In this document: in pieces, positions 1-6,589 of the stretch | Numbering within the stretch: position 1 is the stretch's first letter | Layout: the number at the start of each line of letters is the position of its first letter | From: Planctomycetota bacterium | GTDB lineage: Bacteria > Planctomycetota > Phycisphaerae > Phycisphaerales > SM1A02 | DNA length: 8,370 bases | Direction: 5' to 3' | Assembly (NCBI GenBank): GCA_009926815.1 | Contig: RFOC01000079.1 | Span: 1 to 8,370, forward strand | Made by a program: the position numbers and the translations under genes | Notes under the pieces: generated by a model | Database searches by the model: none | Told to the model about the DNA's origin: nothing | What the model saw: only the letters and a program-made list of their open reading frames with translations

Positions 1-543
1 ATGCACGCCGCGGTAGCACATGCAGAAGTGGCGGCATTCGATGACCACCGCCACGCCGAGCGGGTTCAGGTGGGTCTGGATGGCCTCGGCGATCTGGGCC
101 GTGAGCTTCTCCTGCACCTGCAGCCGCTTGCTGAAGATCTCGACCACCTTGGCCAGCTTGCTGAGCCCGACCACCTTGCCGTCGGGGATGTAGGCCACGT
201 GGGCCTTGCCCACGAAGGGCACCATGTGGTGCTCGCAATGGCTCTGGATGTCCAGGTCCGTGAGCAGCACCATCTGGTCGTAGCCCTCGACCTCGCTGAA
301 GGTGCGGGCAAGCGCCTCGGCCGGATCCATGGCGTAGCCGCGGAAATGCTCGTGCATGGCCTTCACCACCCGCTTGGGGGTGTCGAGCAGGCCCTCGCGA
401 GTCGGATCCTCGCCGATGAATGACAGGATGGCCCGCACGTGATCCATGGCCTTGCGGCATTCGGGGCTGTTCATGTCCGGCTCTCGCATGGGATCGAAAG
501 GATACGGGGTGCGGCGGCCGCTCATGGTTAGCATGTCGTGCAT
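1..543 (-). CDS. folE: GTP cyclohydrolase I (FolE), 3' end beyond the window
   Basis: The enzyme converts GTP to 7,8-dihydroneopterin triphosphate, the first step of folate (or other pterin) synthesis in the cytosol. The 181 visible residues show the family order: an N-terminal helix with IGEDPTREGLLDTPKRV (43-59), the zinc/substrate motif SHCEHHMVPF (101-110), GLSKLAKVVEIFSKRLQVQE (126-145) and HFCMCYRGVH (172-181). Zinc ligands match the E. coli enzyme: Cys103, His106 and Cys174. The last roughly 35-40 residues lie off the left edge. Start choice: the ATG at 543 has GAAAGG seven bases upstream (complement of 551-556). In-frame ATGs at 534 and 525 are possible but have no good Shine-Dalgarno. 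The N-terminus before residue 30 is extended relative to the catalytic core and poorly conserved. The gene is transcribed away from the ureohydrolase operon. Identity is very secure; the exact start is less so. Confidence 0.95.
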   Translation of the reverse strand, partial: MHDMLTMSGRRTPYPFDPMREPDMNSPECRKAMDHVRAILSFIGEDPTREGLLDTPKRVVKAMHEHFRGYAMDPAEALARTFSEVEGYDQMVLLTDLDIQSHCEHHMVPFVGKAHVAYIPDGKVVGLSKLAKVVEIFSKRLQVQEKLTAQIAEAIQTHLNPLGVAVVIECRHFCMCYRGVH

Positions 544-550
544 ATGGAAG

Positions 551-556
551 CCTTTC
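551..556 (-). promoter_or_regulatory. Ribosome binding site of folE
   Basis: GAAAGG on the minus strand lies 7 nt upstream of the ATG at 543. It is the reason for preferring that start over the in-frame ATGs at 534 and 525. Confidence 0.5.
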
Positions 557-602
557 TTCGGGCGATCTCGGCCGAGACAGTGCGCTCGATGACGCCCTGT
601 CG

Positions 603-607
603 GGAGG
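603..607 (+). promoter_or_regulatory. Ribosome binding site of the ureohydrolase gene
   Basis: GGAGG lies 11 nt before the ATG at 619, slightly long spacing. Upstream in-frame starts at 538 and 589 have no comparable site, and 538 would overlap the folE start. Confidence 0.5.
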
Positions 608-618
608 GCGAGCGAAAG

Positions 619-1575
619 ATGGGCCAGACGATCCGGACGCTGCCCGCGGGCGCGGGTCTGAGCGAGGGGCTTCGGGCCCATCCCGGGGCCGGATTCGCCA
701 TCGTGCTGGTCCCCTCCGATCTTGGGGTGCGGGCCAATCTGGGTCGCCCCGGGGCCGCGGCCCTGCCTCAGGCTGCCCTGCGTCGGCTGCTGGCCATGCA
801 GGACAACCCGGGCCTGCGCGGGGAGCGACTGATCCTGGTCGGCGAGGTGGCCGTCCAGGATCTGATGCAGCAGGGCGTCGGTCTGGATCCGCAGCGACCT
901 GGCGATCGGGCACGGCTTCATGGGCTTGTGGCCGAGGTGGACACGCGCGTGGCGTGGGTCGTGCGGACCATCGCCCAGGAAGGGCGTTCCGTGATCGTCC
1001 TGGGGGGAGGCCACGAGAACGCCTTCGGCGTGCTGGCCGGTCTGCGAGCCGCCACCGGCGCGGGTGTGGGATGCGTGAATCTGGACGCGCATGCCGACCT
1101 TCGCGCGGATGAGGATCGGCACAGCGGCAATGCCTTCTCCCAGGCCCTGGCGCAGGGGCATCTGGTCCGCTACGCCGCTCTGGGCCTGCAGGAGCCGTAC
1201 CTGAACGAGCACATGTGGACTCGACTGCATGGCGATCCGCGGCTCCTGGGCGTCACGCTGGAGAGCCTGCTCCGTGGCGAGTGCACGCTGGAGCAGGCGT
1301 GCGAGCGCGTCGAGCGACATGTCGGCGCGGGGCCGATCGCTCTTGAGGTGGATCTTGACGCGGTCGCAGGCATGCCGGCCAGTGCGGCCACCCCGAGCGG
1401 GCTCACCGCGCAGGAACTCCGTCGCTGCGTGCATCGCCTCGCGTCCTCGCTGGATCCTCGCGCGATCCACGTCTGCGAGGGCATCCCGGGTGATGGGGAT
1501 GCGGCCGGGGTGGGCAAGCTCGCGGCCATGGTGGTGCGCGACTTCGTCCAGGCACGGGCGGGTTCGGGCAAGTGA
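619..1575 (+). CDS. Arginase/agmatinase-family ureohydrolase, probably formimidoylglutamase (HutG-like)
   Basis: This is a binuclear manganese amidinohydrolase of 318 residues, the usual HutG length. If it is formimidoylglutamase, it cleaves N-formimidoyl-L-glutamate to glutamate and formamide, the last step of one histidine degradation route. Metal-ligand motifs are in order: GGGHEN (His132), NLDAHADLR (Asp156, His158, Asp160) and LEVDLDAV (Asp245, Asp247). A closing CEGIPGDGD...KLAAMVV segment matches the family C-terminus. GGGHE rather than the GGDHS of arginase/agmatinase, the SGNAFSQAL stretch and LGLQEPYLNE favour the HutG branch. The open frame extends back to an ATG at 538, but that start would overlap folE. 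The ATG at 619 with GGAGG upstream gives the expected N-terminus. No other hut gene is visible; the partners are a sugar kinase and a dehydrogenase, so the substrate is uncertain. Its TGA overlaps the GTG of the next gene. Family is secure; substrate is moderate. Confidence 0.85.
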   Translation: MGQTIRTLPAGAGLSEGLRAHPGAGFAIVLVPSDLGVRANLGRPGAAALPQAALRRLLAMQDNPGLRGERLILVGEVAVQDLMQQGVGLDPQRPGDRARLHGLVAEVDTRVAWVVRTIAQEGRSVIVLGGGHENAFGVLAGLRAATGAGVGCVNLDAHADLRADEDRHSGNAFSQALAQGHLVRYAALGLQEPYLNEHMWTRLHGDPRLLGVTLESLLRGECTLEQACERVERHVGAGPIALEVDLDAVAGMPASAATPSGLTAQELRRCVHRLASSLDPRAIHVCEGIPGDGDAAGVGKLAAMVVRDFVQARAGSGK

Positions 1576-2492
1576 GCGGCTCGCCGCTGATCGGCGTGGA
1601 CCTCGGGGGCACGAAGATCGAGTGCGCCGTGCTCCGGGCCGACGGCACGATTCCGTGGCGTGACCGCGTGGCGACGCCGCAGGGGGACTACCGGGGCACG
1701 CTTGAAGCCGTGGCCGCACTGGTGGACCAGGCGATCCGTCATGCCCCGGAGGCGCCTGGCGTGGGCGTGGCATGGCCGGGATCCACGAGCCCTTTCTCGG
1801 GGCTTCACCGCAATGCCAACAGCACCTGCCTGAACGGCAAGCCGCTTCGTGAGGACCTGCAGCGGCGGCTTGCGCGTCCCGTGAGGGGAAGCAATGACGC
1901 CAACTGCTTCGCGCTCAGCGAGGCCGTGGATGGAGCGGGTCGCGATGCGTCGACCGTCTTCGGCGTGATCCTGGGCACCGGATGCGGCGGTGGCGTGGTG
2001 GTGCGGGGCAGGATCCTGGATGGCTGCAACGGCATCGCGGGCGAGTGGGGACACATGCCACTGCCGGGAGCGACGGCCGAGGAACGGGTCGTGCCCGGGT
2101 GCTGGTGCGGTCGGGGGCCGTGCCTGGAGGTGTTCCTGAGCGGACCAGGCGTGGAGGCGGACCATGTCAGGCTGGGCGGTTCGAGCGACGATCGCCTGCC
2201 CGCCATCGCTCAGGCGGCGGGACGGGGCGATGCGGTGGCCACGGCCGCCATGGATCGCTGGATCGATCGGCTGGGACGCTCGCTGGCGGTCGTCTGCAAT
2301 CTCCTGGATCCCGACGTGATCGTCCTGGGCGGTGGCGCAAGCCTGGTGCCTGGGCTTGCCGCTCGCCTGCCCGAGTCGATTCGACCGCATGCATTCACGG
2401 ACGCCCTCCGCACGCGCGTGGTCGCGGCCATGCACGGGGACTCGAGCGGCGTGCGTGGTGCGGCCCGGCTGTTCGCTACCTTGCCCGCATGA
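1572..2492 (+). CDS. mak: ROK-family fructokinase (Mak-type)
   Basis: ATP-dependent cytosolic hexokinase of the ROK family. By similarity to E. coli Mak it phosphorylates fructose (possibly also mannose or glucose) at C6. The 306 residues (E. coli Mak has about 302) align along the whole length as I recall that protein. IGVDLGGTKIE (7-17) is the phosphate loop, NANSTCLNGKP (81-91) a sugar-contact region, and SNDANCFALSEAVDG (107-121) carries catalytic Asp109. LGTGCGGGV (134-142) is also typical. GEWGHMPLP (158-166) and CWCGRGPCLE (177-186) provide the zinc ligands His161, Cys177, Cys179 and Cys184. DPDVIVLGGG and HGDSSGVRGAARLF near the C-terminus are hallmarks of Mak. One small deviation is Pro183 where ROK proteins usually have Gly before the last zinc cysteine. 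The start is a GTG overlapping the upstream TGA (GTGA), and the stop overlaps the next ATG (ATGA), so translational coupling on both sides is likely. Confidence 0.93.
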   Translation: MSGSPLIGVDLGGTKIECAVLRADGTIPWRDRVATPQGDYRGTLEAVAALVDQAIRHAPEAPGVGVAWPGSTSPFSGLHRNANSTCLNGKPLREDLQRRLARPVRGSNDANCFALSEAVDGAGRDASTVFGVILGTGCGGGVVVRGRILDGCNGIAGEWGHMPLPGATAEERVVPGCWCGRGPCLEVFLSGPGVEADHVRLGGSSDDRLPAIAQAAGRGDAVATAAMDRWIDRLGRSLAVVCNLLDPDVIVLGGGASLVPGLAARLPESIRPHAFTDALRTRVVAAMHGDSSGVRGAARLFATLPA

Positions 2493-3562
2493 GCCGCATC
2501 GGCATCATCGGCACCGGATCGATCGGTCGTGTGCACGCGCGGCATGCGGCGCGCGTGGGGCTCCCCGTGGGTGCGGCATGGGATCCGGTGTCCGAGGCGG
2601 TCGAGGCCCTCCGGACGGAGCACCCCGACGTGACCCACGAGCCGAGCCTCGAGAGGCTGCTGGCTCGGAGCGACATCGATGGGGTGGTGATCGCCGTGCC
2701 CAACGATCTGCACGAGGCCATCGCCGTGCAGGCGCTGCAGGCGGGGAAGCATGTGCTGCTCGAGAAGCCCATGGCGACGTCGGTGGCGGCGTGCGACCGC
2801 ATCCTGGCGGCCTCGAGGAGAGCGGGTCGGCAGGTCCAGGTCGGTTTCGTGTGCCGGCGGCTCCCGGCCGTCGAGATGGCCACCGCGCTGCGGGCCGCGG
2901 GACGTCTGGGGCGCATCTATCACGCGAAGGCCAGCCTGTACCGGCGGCGCGGCGTGCCGGGACTGGGCGGCTGGTTCACCACGAAGGCCCGCTCCGGCGG
3001 GGGACCGCTCATCGACCTGGGCGTGCATCTCATCGATGCGGTCCTCGAGGTCATGGGCCGACCGATCGTCCTGCATGCCAGCGGTGCCGTGTACGCCAAC
3101 TTCGGCTGCCGCATGAAGGACTACGCCTTCACCCACATGTGGGCAGGACCGCCGCGACTGGATGGTGCCTGCGACGTGGAGGATCACGCCACGGCGCTGC
3201 TTCGATGCGAAGGCGGCGTCACGATCGAGGTCAACGCGACCTGGGCGATGAACGTCCCCGATGGCGCGCTGCCCGACGGGCTCGCGATCTTCGGCGATGC
3301 CGGTGGGTATCGCTTCGGCATGCAGGACCGCACGCTGACGCTGGCCACCGAGGCGGAGGGGCGCCCCGCGGACCTGGTGCCGCACTTCGTCTCCGACGAT
3401 CCGATGCAGCAGGCCTGGGACGCCCAGGCCAGGGCGTTCCGCCGCATGCTCGACACGGGCTCGCCCGCGGTGGCCACGGCTGCCGAGGGACGGCAGGTGC
3501 AGGCCGTGATCGAGGCGATCTACCGGAGCGCGGCCGAGGGCCGCGAGGTGGACGTGGCCTGA
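2489..3562 (+). CDS. Gfo/Idh/MocA-family NAD(P)-dependent oxidoreductase
   Basis: A 357-residue cytosolic dehydrogenase of the family that oxidises or reduces sugars, inositols, amino-sugars and related compounds; the substrate cannot be told from sequence. The N-terminal Rossmann fold has GIIGTGSIG (5-13). The family motif EKP is at 92-94 in LLEKPMATS. The C-terminal domain carries GGGPLIDLGVHLIDAV (170-185), with Asp176 and His180 in the positions usual for the catalytic Asp/His pair. The C-terminus QAVIEAIYRSAAEGREVDV is also typical. The ATG overlaps the mak stop (ATGA), and there is no intergenic space. A TACCTT hexamer at 2477-2482, inside the end of mak and 6 nt before the ATG, could also give a leaderless transcript. 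Pairing with a fructokinase suggests sugar catabolism or modification, which is inference. Confidence 0.9.
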   Translation: MSRIGIIGTGSIGRVHARHAARVGLPVGAAWDPVSEAVEALRTEHPDVTHEPSLERLLARSDIDGVVIAVPNDLHEAIAVQALQAGKHVLLEKPMATSVAACDRILAASRRAGRQVQVGFVCRRLPAVEMATALRAAGRLGRIYHAKASLYRRRGVPGLGGWFTTKARSGGGPLIDLGVHLIDAVLEVMGRPIVLHASGAVYANFGCRMKDYAFTHMWAGPPRLDGACDVEDHATALLRCEGGVTIEVNATWAMNVPDGALPDGLAIFGDAGGYRFGMQDRTLTLATEAEGRPADLVPHFVSDDPMQQAWDAQARAFRRMLDTGSPAVATAAEGRQVQAVIEAIYRSAAEGREVDVA

Positions 3563-3578
3563 CCCACGACGCGGGACG

Positions 3579-4634
3579 TCACTTCTTCGAGGCCTGCTGA
3601 TACTGCTTGAGCGCCGCCTTCATGTCGGATAGCGGTTCGCCGGAGATCCCGTCCTTCTGGGCCAGGTCCACGGCGCGGGTCTGGATCTCCAGCGCCTTCG
3701 CCGCATCGCCCAGCTCGAAGTGCACGCGGGCCTGCGTGTCCAGGATGGTGCCATCCTCGCCCTTGGTCGCCGCCACCGCCTTGTCCGCGGCCGCCAACGC
3801 GACCTTCAGGTCACGGACGTTGTCCTCCATCTCGGTGGCGATGGTCCACGCCAGCATGTTGAGTTCCTCGGCCGAGAGATCCGACCCCAGGAGGGCCTTG
3901 GCGGTGGCCACGGCCTCGGAACCCTCGTTCGAATCCGCAAGCACCCGGAACTTCATCAGCAGCACGCTGGCGGGACGCGGCGCCTTGGCCGCCAGCTGGT
4001 CCATGCGGGTGATGACGGGCTTCCAGTCCCCGGACCGCTGGGCCTTGGTGGCCAGTTCGGGCAACTCGACCGAGAAGAAGTTCTCCAGCTCGGCCCGGGC
4101 CGCGGCCTCGGCCTTGGCCTTGCTGCGGTCCCAGGACCCTGCCACGACCGCGGCCAGCGGCTGGTCCATCTCCATGGGGTGACCGATCCACTCGATGGTG
4201 CCGTCCTTCCCCACGATGAAGGCGCAGGGGATGCCCTGCTGGCCGCTGGCATCCATCCACGCCTTGGACATGCTCCGGTCCTCGTCGAACGCGACGCGGT
4301 ATCCCATGGCATCGCCCTGCTTGTTCACGAAGGTGGTCAGGCCCGCCAGGCGGGTGTCGGGCTGATCCTTCTTCCCCCGTTCGCTGGCGGCGACGCCGAT
4401 CATGGTCACGCCGGGATTGTCCTTCTGGAGCTTCGTCAGGTGCGGAATGCTCTGGATGCACGGGCCGCACCAGGTGGCCCAGAACTCGACCACGTACACC
4501 TTGTCCGCGGCGAGGCCCGAGACCTCCTCGCCCTTGACCCACTTCTCCACGCTCAGCGGGGGCGCCTTGGATCCGATGTCCAGGTGGGGGGCGTCGGCGG
4601 CGAGCAGGGCGGCGGCGATGGGCAGCATCAGCAT
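3579..4634 (-). CDS. Exported TlpA-like thioredoxin-fold protein with helical C-terminal extension
   Basis: A 351-residue redox protein. Residues 1-15 are a short hydrophobic stretch ending in small residues (LLAADA). This looks like a signal peptide although it lacks a basic n-region, so export to the periplasm is likely but not certain. The thioredoxin/TlpA domain spans about 20-150, with the active site WATWCGPC (52-59; Cys56, Cys59) and the cis-proline loop GIPCAFIVGKDG (134-145; Pro136). Cys137, next to the cis-proline, is an extra cysteine where Thr/Ala-type residues are common. Residues 155-351 are Ala/Lys/Glu-rich helices resembling degenerate TPR repeats, for instance ALAAADKAVAATKGEDG and ARVHFELGDAAKALEIQTRA. 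The domain may reduce disulfides or assist cytochrome maturation, and the tail may bind partners. The start is firm: ATG with AAGGAG 8 nt upstream, and an in-frame stop close behind. It converges on the dehydrogenase gene, leaving 16 nt. Confidence 0.88.
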   Translation of the reverse strand: MLMLPIAAALLAADAPHLDIGSKAPPLSVEKWVKGEEVSGLAADKVYVVEFWATWCGPCIQSIPHLTKLQKDNPGVTMIGVAASERGKKDQPDTRLAGLTTFVNKQGDAMGYRVAFDEDRSMSKAWMDASGQQGIPCAFIVGKDGTIEWIGHPMEMDQPLAAVVAGSWDRSKAKAEAAARAELENFFSVELPELATKAQRSGDWKPVITRMDQLAAKAPRPASVLLMKFRVLADSNEGSEAVATAKALLGSDLSAEELNMLAWTIATEMEDNVRDLKVALAAADKAVAATKGEDGTILDTQARVHFELGDAAKALEIQTRAVDLAQKDGISGEPLSDMKAALKQYQQASKK

Positions 4635-4642
4635 GGGCGTTT

Positions 4643-4648
4643 CTCCTT
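4643..4648 (-). promoter_or_regulatory. Ribosome binding site of the TlpA-like gene
   Basis: AAGGAG on the minus strand lies 8 nt before the ATG at 4634. It is the clearest Shine-Dalgarno in the window and contrasts with the neighbouring folD start, which has none. Confidence 0.75.
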
Positions 4649-4657
4649 GGGACCCTC

Positions 4658-4663
4658 ATGCTA
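4658..4663 (-). promoter_or_regulatory. Candidate -10 box for the TlpA-like gene
   Basis: TAGCAT on the minus strand would place the transcription start near 4651, just upstream of the AAGGAG Shine-Dalgarno, giving a very short leader. No clear -35 element is visible; it would fall over the folD start. Confidence 0.35.
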
Positions 4664-4671
4664 TCCGCGCG

Positions 4672-4677
4672 TATCCT
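4672..4677 (+). promoter_or_regulatory. Candidate -10 box for folD, leaderless arrangement
   Basis: TATCCT ends 6 nt before the folD ATG, and the gap holds no Shine-Dalgarno. Transcription would begin at or next to the start codon. The whole divergent region shared with the TlpA-like gene is only 49 bp. Confidence 0.45.
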
Positions 4678-4683
4678 GCGGTC

Positions 4684-5532
4684 ATGCCCGCTCGGATCCT
4701 CGATGGCAAGGCCCTCTCGGCCCTCGTGCGTGCCTCCGTGCGGGAGCGCATCGCGAAGGCCGGTCGAACCGCCCGGCTCGATGCCGTCCTGGTGGGCCGT
4801 GATCCGGCGGCCGAGCTCTACGCGCAGAGCCAGGCCCGGACCTGCGCCGAGGTGGGCATCGAGTACCGGCTCCATCGGCTCCCCGAGGGCAGCGGCTTCG
4901 ACGAGATCGCCGGTCGCGTGCTGCTGCTGAACGAGGACGAATCGGTCCGGGCCATCATGGTCCATCTCCCGCTGCCCGCCGGGGTGGACGTGGAGCGCGT
5001 GCAGTCGCTCATCTCGCCCGACAAGGATGTCGAGGGGGTGAATCCGGCCAACATCGGCAACGTGGTCTATGGTCGTCGGAGCCTGGTGCCGTGCACGGCC
5101 CGCGCCGTGGTGGAACTGGTGGAGGCCAGCGGCATCCGGCTGGAGGGAGCTCACTGCGTGGTCGTGGGCGCGAGCAACATCGTGGGCAAGCCAGTGGCGG
5201 TCCTGCTCATGCGCGCCGAGGCGACCGTGGTGAGCGGCAACCGTCACACGAGAGACATGAAGACCCTGGCTCGCCAGGCGGACGTGCTGGTGGTGGCTGC
5301 GGGCGTCCGGCACCTGGTGCATGGGGACTGGATCAAGCCTGGTGCGGTGGTGATCGATGTGGGCATCCACCGCGAGGCGGGCCCCGGCGGAACCACGGTC
5401 ACCAGCGGCGACGTCGACTTCGCCTCGGCCTCCGCCGTGGCCGGCTTCATCACGCCCGTGCCTGGTGGCGTCGGGCCCATGACGGTCGCCATGCTGCTTC
5501 GCAACGTCGCCGATGCATGCCTGGGCCGTTGA
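4684..5532 (+). CDS. folD: FolD-family methylene-THF dehydrogenase/cyclohydrolase with altered catalytic residues
   Basis: FolD oxidises 5,10-methylene-THF with NAD(P)+ and hydrolyses the product to 10-formyl-THF in the cytosol. At 282 residues the length is normal. Family segments are clear: VHLPLPAGVD (93-102), SPDKDVEGVNPANIG (111-125), PCTARAVVEL (136-145), VVVGASNIVGKPVAVLLM (159-176), DWIKPGAVVIDVGIHR and TPVPGGVGPMTVAMLLRN near the end. The odd part is the active site. Tyr46 is kept (LYAQSQAR, 45-52), but the position of the catalytic Lys (Lys56 in human MTHFD1) is Gln50. The Gln of VQLPLP (human Gln100) is His94, and the second Asp of KDVDG (human Asp125) is Glu117. I re-read these codons as CAG, CAT and GAG. 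Loss of this Lys is expected to abolish cyclohydrolase activity, so the protein may be dehydrogenase-only, changed in substrate, or reliant on compensating residues. The ATG at 4684 has no Shine-Dalgarno but a TATCCT box close upstream. Confidence 0.9.
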   Translation: MPARILDGKALSALVRASVRERIAKAGRTARLDAVLVGRDPAAELYAQSQARTCAEVGIEYRLHRLPEGSGFDEIAGRVLLLNEDESVRAIMVHLPLPAGVDVERVQSLISPDKDVEGVNPANIGNVVYGRRSLVPCTARAVVELVEASGIRLEGAHCVVVGASNIVGKPVAVLLMRAEATVVSGNRHTRDMKTLARQADVLVVAAGVRHLVHGDWIKPGAVVIDVGIHREAGPGGTTVTSGDVDFASASAVAGFITPVPGGVGPMTVAMLLRNVADACLGR

Positions 5533-5556
5533 GGCCCGCACGCACCGCCGCGACGG

Positions 5557-6516
5557 TCACCGCGCCGCCAGCATCTCGGCGGCTCGCTCGTACCGATCGC
5601 GGGTCAGCCGCACGACATCCGCGGGAAGTTCCGGGCCCGGCGGCTGCCGGTTCCATCGACCCTGACGCTCCTCCTCCAGGAGCCAGTTGCGGAGGAACTG
5701 CTTGTCCAGGCTGTCGGGCTCGCGGCCCGTCCCGACCGACGCCATGAGCCAGTAGCGACTGGAGTCGGGCGTCAGCACCTCGTCAGCCAGCACTAGTCGA
5801 TCGGTCACTCGCCCGGCGTTGTCCAGGGCCAGGCCGAACTCGAACTTCGTGTCGGCCAGCACGAGTCCCCGGTCCATGGCGCGTTCCGCCGCCGCGCGGT
5901 AGATCGACAGGCTGGTCGATCGCAGTCGATCCGCGAGAGCCTCGCCCACCTGCTCGGCCACGTGGTCGAAGGTGCAGTTCTCGTCGTGGCCGTGCTCGGC
6001 CTTGATGGCCGGCGTGAAGATGGGCTCGGGCAGGCGCTCGAAGTTCCGCAGTCCCTGGGGCAGCGGGACGCCGCAGATGCCGCCACTCTCCCGATAGGCC
6101 TGCCAGCCGCTGCCCGCCATCCATCCCCGGACCACGCACTCCACGGGAATGATGGAGACCTTGCGGCAGATCATGGAGCGGCCCAGGAGCATGTCGTGCT
6201 CGAGGGCGGTCAGGCCCGGCACCGTGTGCGGATCCGCGCTCAGCAGGTGATCCTCGATGATCCCCAGGTTCCGGATGAAGCGGAACCACTCCAGGCTGAT
6301 GCGGGTGAGCAGCCGCCCCTTGCCGGCGATGGGGGTGGGCATGACCACGTCGAAGGCACTGACGCGGTCGGTGGCCACGACGAGCAGGCAGGGGGGGCGT
6401 CCAGCCACCGGAGGCAGGTCGTACAGGTCGCGCACCTTGCCCTGACGACGTCCAGGCAGTGGCAGGTCGGTGAACACCACCGAGCCATCGCGGCCTGTTC
6501 CGGAGCGGGGGACCAT
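5557..6516 (-). CDS. purC: Phosphoribosylaminoimidazole-succinocarboxamide synthase (SAICAR synthetase)
   Basis: This cytosolic enzyme joins CAIR and aspartate with ATP to form SAICAR in de novo purine synthesis. The 319 residues fit the longer PurC form (yeast Ade1-like) rather than the roughly 240-residue form. Motifs in order: GKVRDLYDL (26-34), ATDRVSAFDVVMPTPIAGKG (48-67), VECVVRGWMAGSGWQAY (125-141), FTPAIKAEHGHDEN (167-180), LADTKFEFGL (220-229), LADEVLTPDSSRYW (243-256) and SLDKQFLRNWL (269-279). All expected ATP and substrate loops are present, so it should be active. The start ATG lacks a Shine-Dalgarno; a TAGACT hexamer 6 nt upstream suggests a leaderless transcript. It converges on folD with 24 nt between the stops, and no pur operon partner is visible. 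Its pathway needs 10-formyl-THF, which FolD normally supplies. Confidence 0.96.
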   Translation of the reverse strand: MVPRSGTGRDGSVVFTDLPLPGRRQGKVRDLYDLPPVAGRPPCLLVVATDRVSAFDVVMPTPIAGKGRLLTRISLEWFRFIRNLGIIEDHLLSADPHTVPGLTALEHDMLLGRSMICRKVSIIPVECVVRGWMAGSGWQAYRESGGICGVPLPQGLRNFERLPEPIFTPAIKAEHGHDENCTFDHVAEQVGEALADRLRSTSLSIYRAAAERAMDRGLVLADTKFEFGLALDNAGRVTDRLVLADEVLTPDSSRYWLMASVGTGREPDSLDKQFLRNWLLEEERQGRWNRQPPGPELPADVVRLTRDRYERAAEMLAAR

Positions 6517-6522
6517 GGCGGG

Positions 6523-6528
6523 AGTCTA
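6523..6528 (-). promoter_or_regulatory. Candidate -10 box for purC, leaderless arrangement
   Basis: TAGACT on the minus strand ends 6 nt (CCCGCC) before the ATG at 6516. There is no purine-rich Shine-Dalgarno in the gap. No convincing -35 was recognised. Confidence 0.45.
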
Positions 6529-6550
6529 AAGGCACGACTTTTCGCCTGAT

Positions 6551-6581
6551 TTGCCGCCGTCGGTGGGGCGGCCGATACACT
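6551..6581 (+). promoter_or_regulatory. Candidate promoter for the GH10-fold gene
   Basis: TACACT at 6576-6581 is a good -10 candidate. TTGCCG at 6551-6556, with a 19-bp spacer, is a weak -35. The -10 ends 8 nt before the ATG at 6590, with no Shine-Dalgarno between, so the transcript would be leaderless or nearly so. It shares the 73-bp divergent region with purC. Confidence 0.45.
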
Positions 6582-6589
6582 GGACCGGC

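Larger units (their letters stand above)
544..618. promoter_or_regulatory. Divergent intergenic region with a 12-bp palindrome
   Basis: About 75 bp separate the chosen starts of folE (minus) and the ureohydrolase operon (plus), so both promoters should lie here or overlap the gene ends. A perfect 12-bp palindrome, TCTCGGCCGAGA, sits at 566-577, and a weaker pair GACAG/CTGTC at 576-580 and 597-601. No convincing -10 hexamer is visible on either strand. A regulatory role for the palindrome is only a possibility, because GC-rich DNA yields such palindromes by chance. Confidence 0.35.

Noticed and set aside
1..423. Plus-strand open frame rich in His/Leu/Asp at the left edge
   Set aside because: It is the antisense shadow of folE, whose zinc-ligand and catalytic motifs are unmistakable on the minus strand.
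538..618. N-terminal extension of the ureohydrolase from the ATG at 538
   Set aside because: It would overlap the folE start, lacks a ribosome binding site and adds residues not expected for the family; the ATG at 619 is preferred.
1170..2435. Open frame of about 420 codons antisense to the ureohydrolase and mak
   Set aside because: No recognisable motif, skewed composition, and fully overlapped by two genes with complete family signatures.
3560..3581. Possible terminator between the dehydrogenase and the TlpA-like gene
   Set aside because: Only a 16-bp gap with very short, unconvincing inverted repeats and no T-tract.
3811..5541. Open frame of over 570 codons on the minus strand through folD and the TlpA-like gene
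   Set aside because: It is antisense to folD and out of frame within the TlpA-like gene, both of which have clear family motifs. Its composition is that of a shadow frame.
5533..5557. Possible bidirectional terminator between folD and purC
   Set aside because: The imperfect palindrome ACCGCCGCGACGGT (5544-5557) has a mismatch, no usable loop and no T-run, so it is not a credible intrinsic terminator.
6551..6589. Thirteen-residue N-terminal extension of the GH10-fold protein from the ATG at 6551
   Set aside because: The stretch contains the candidate -10 box TACACT and has no Shine-Dalgarno upstream; the ATG at 6590 fits better.
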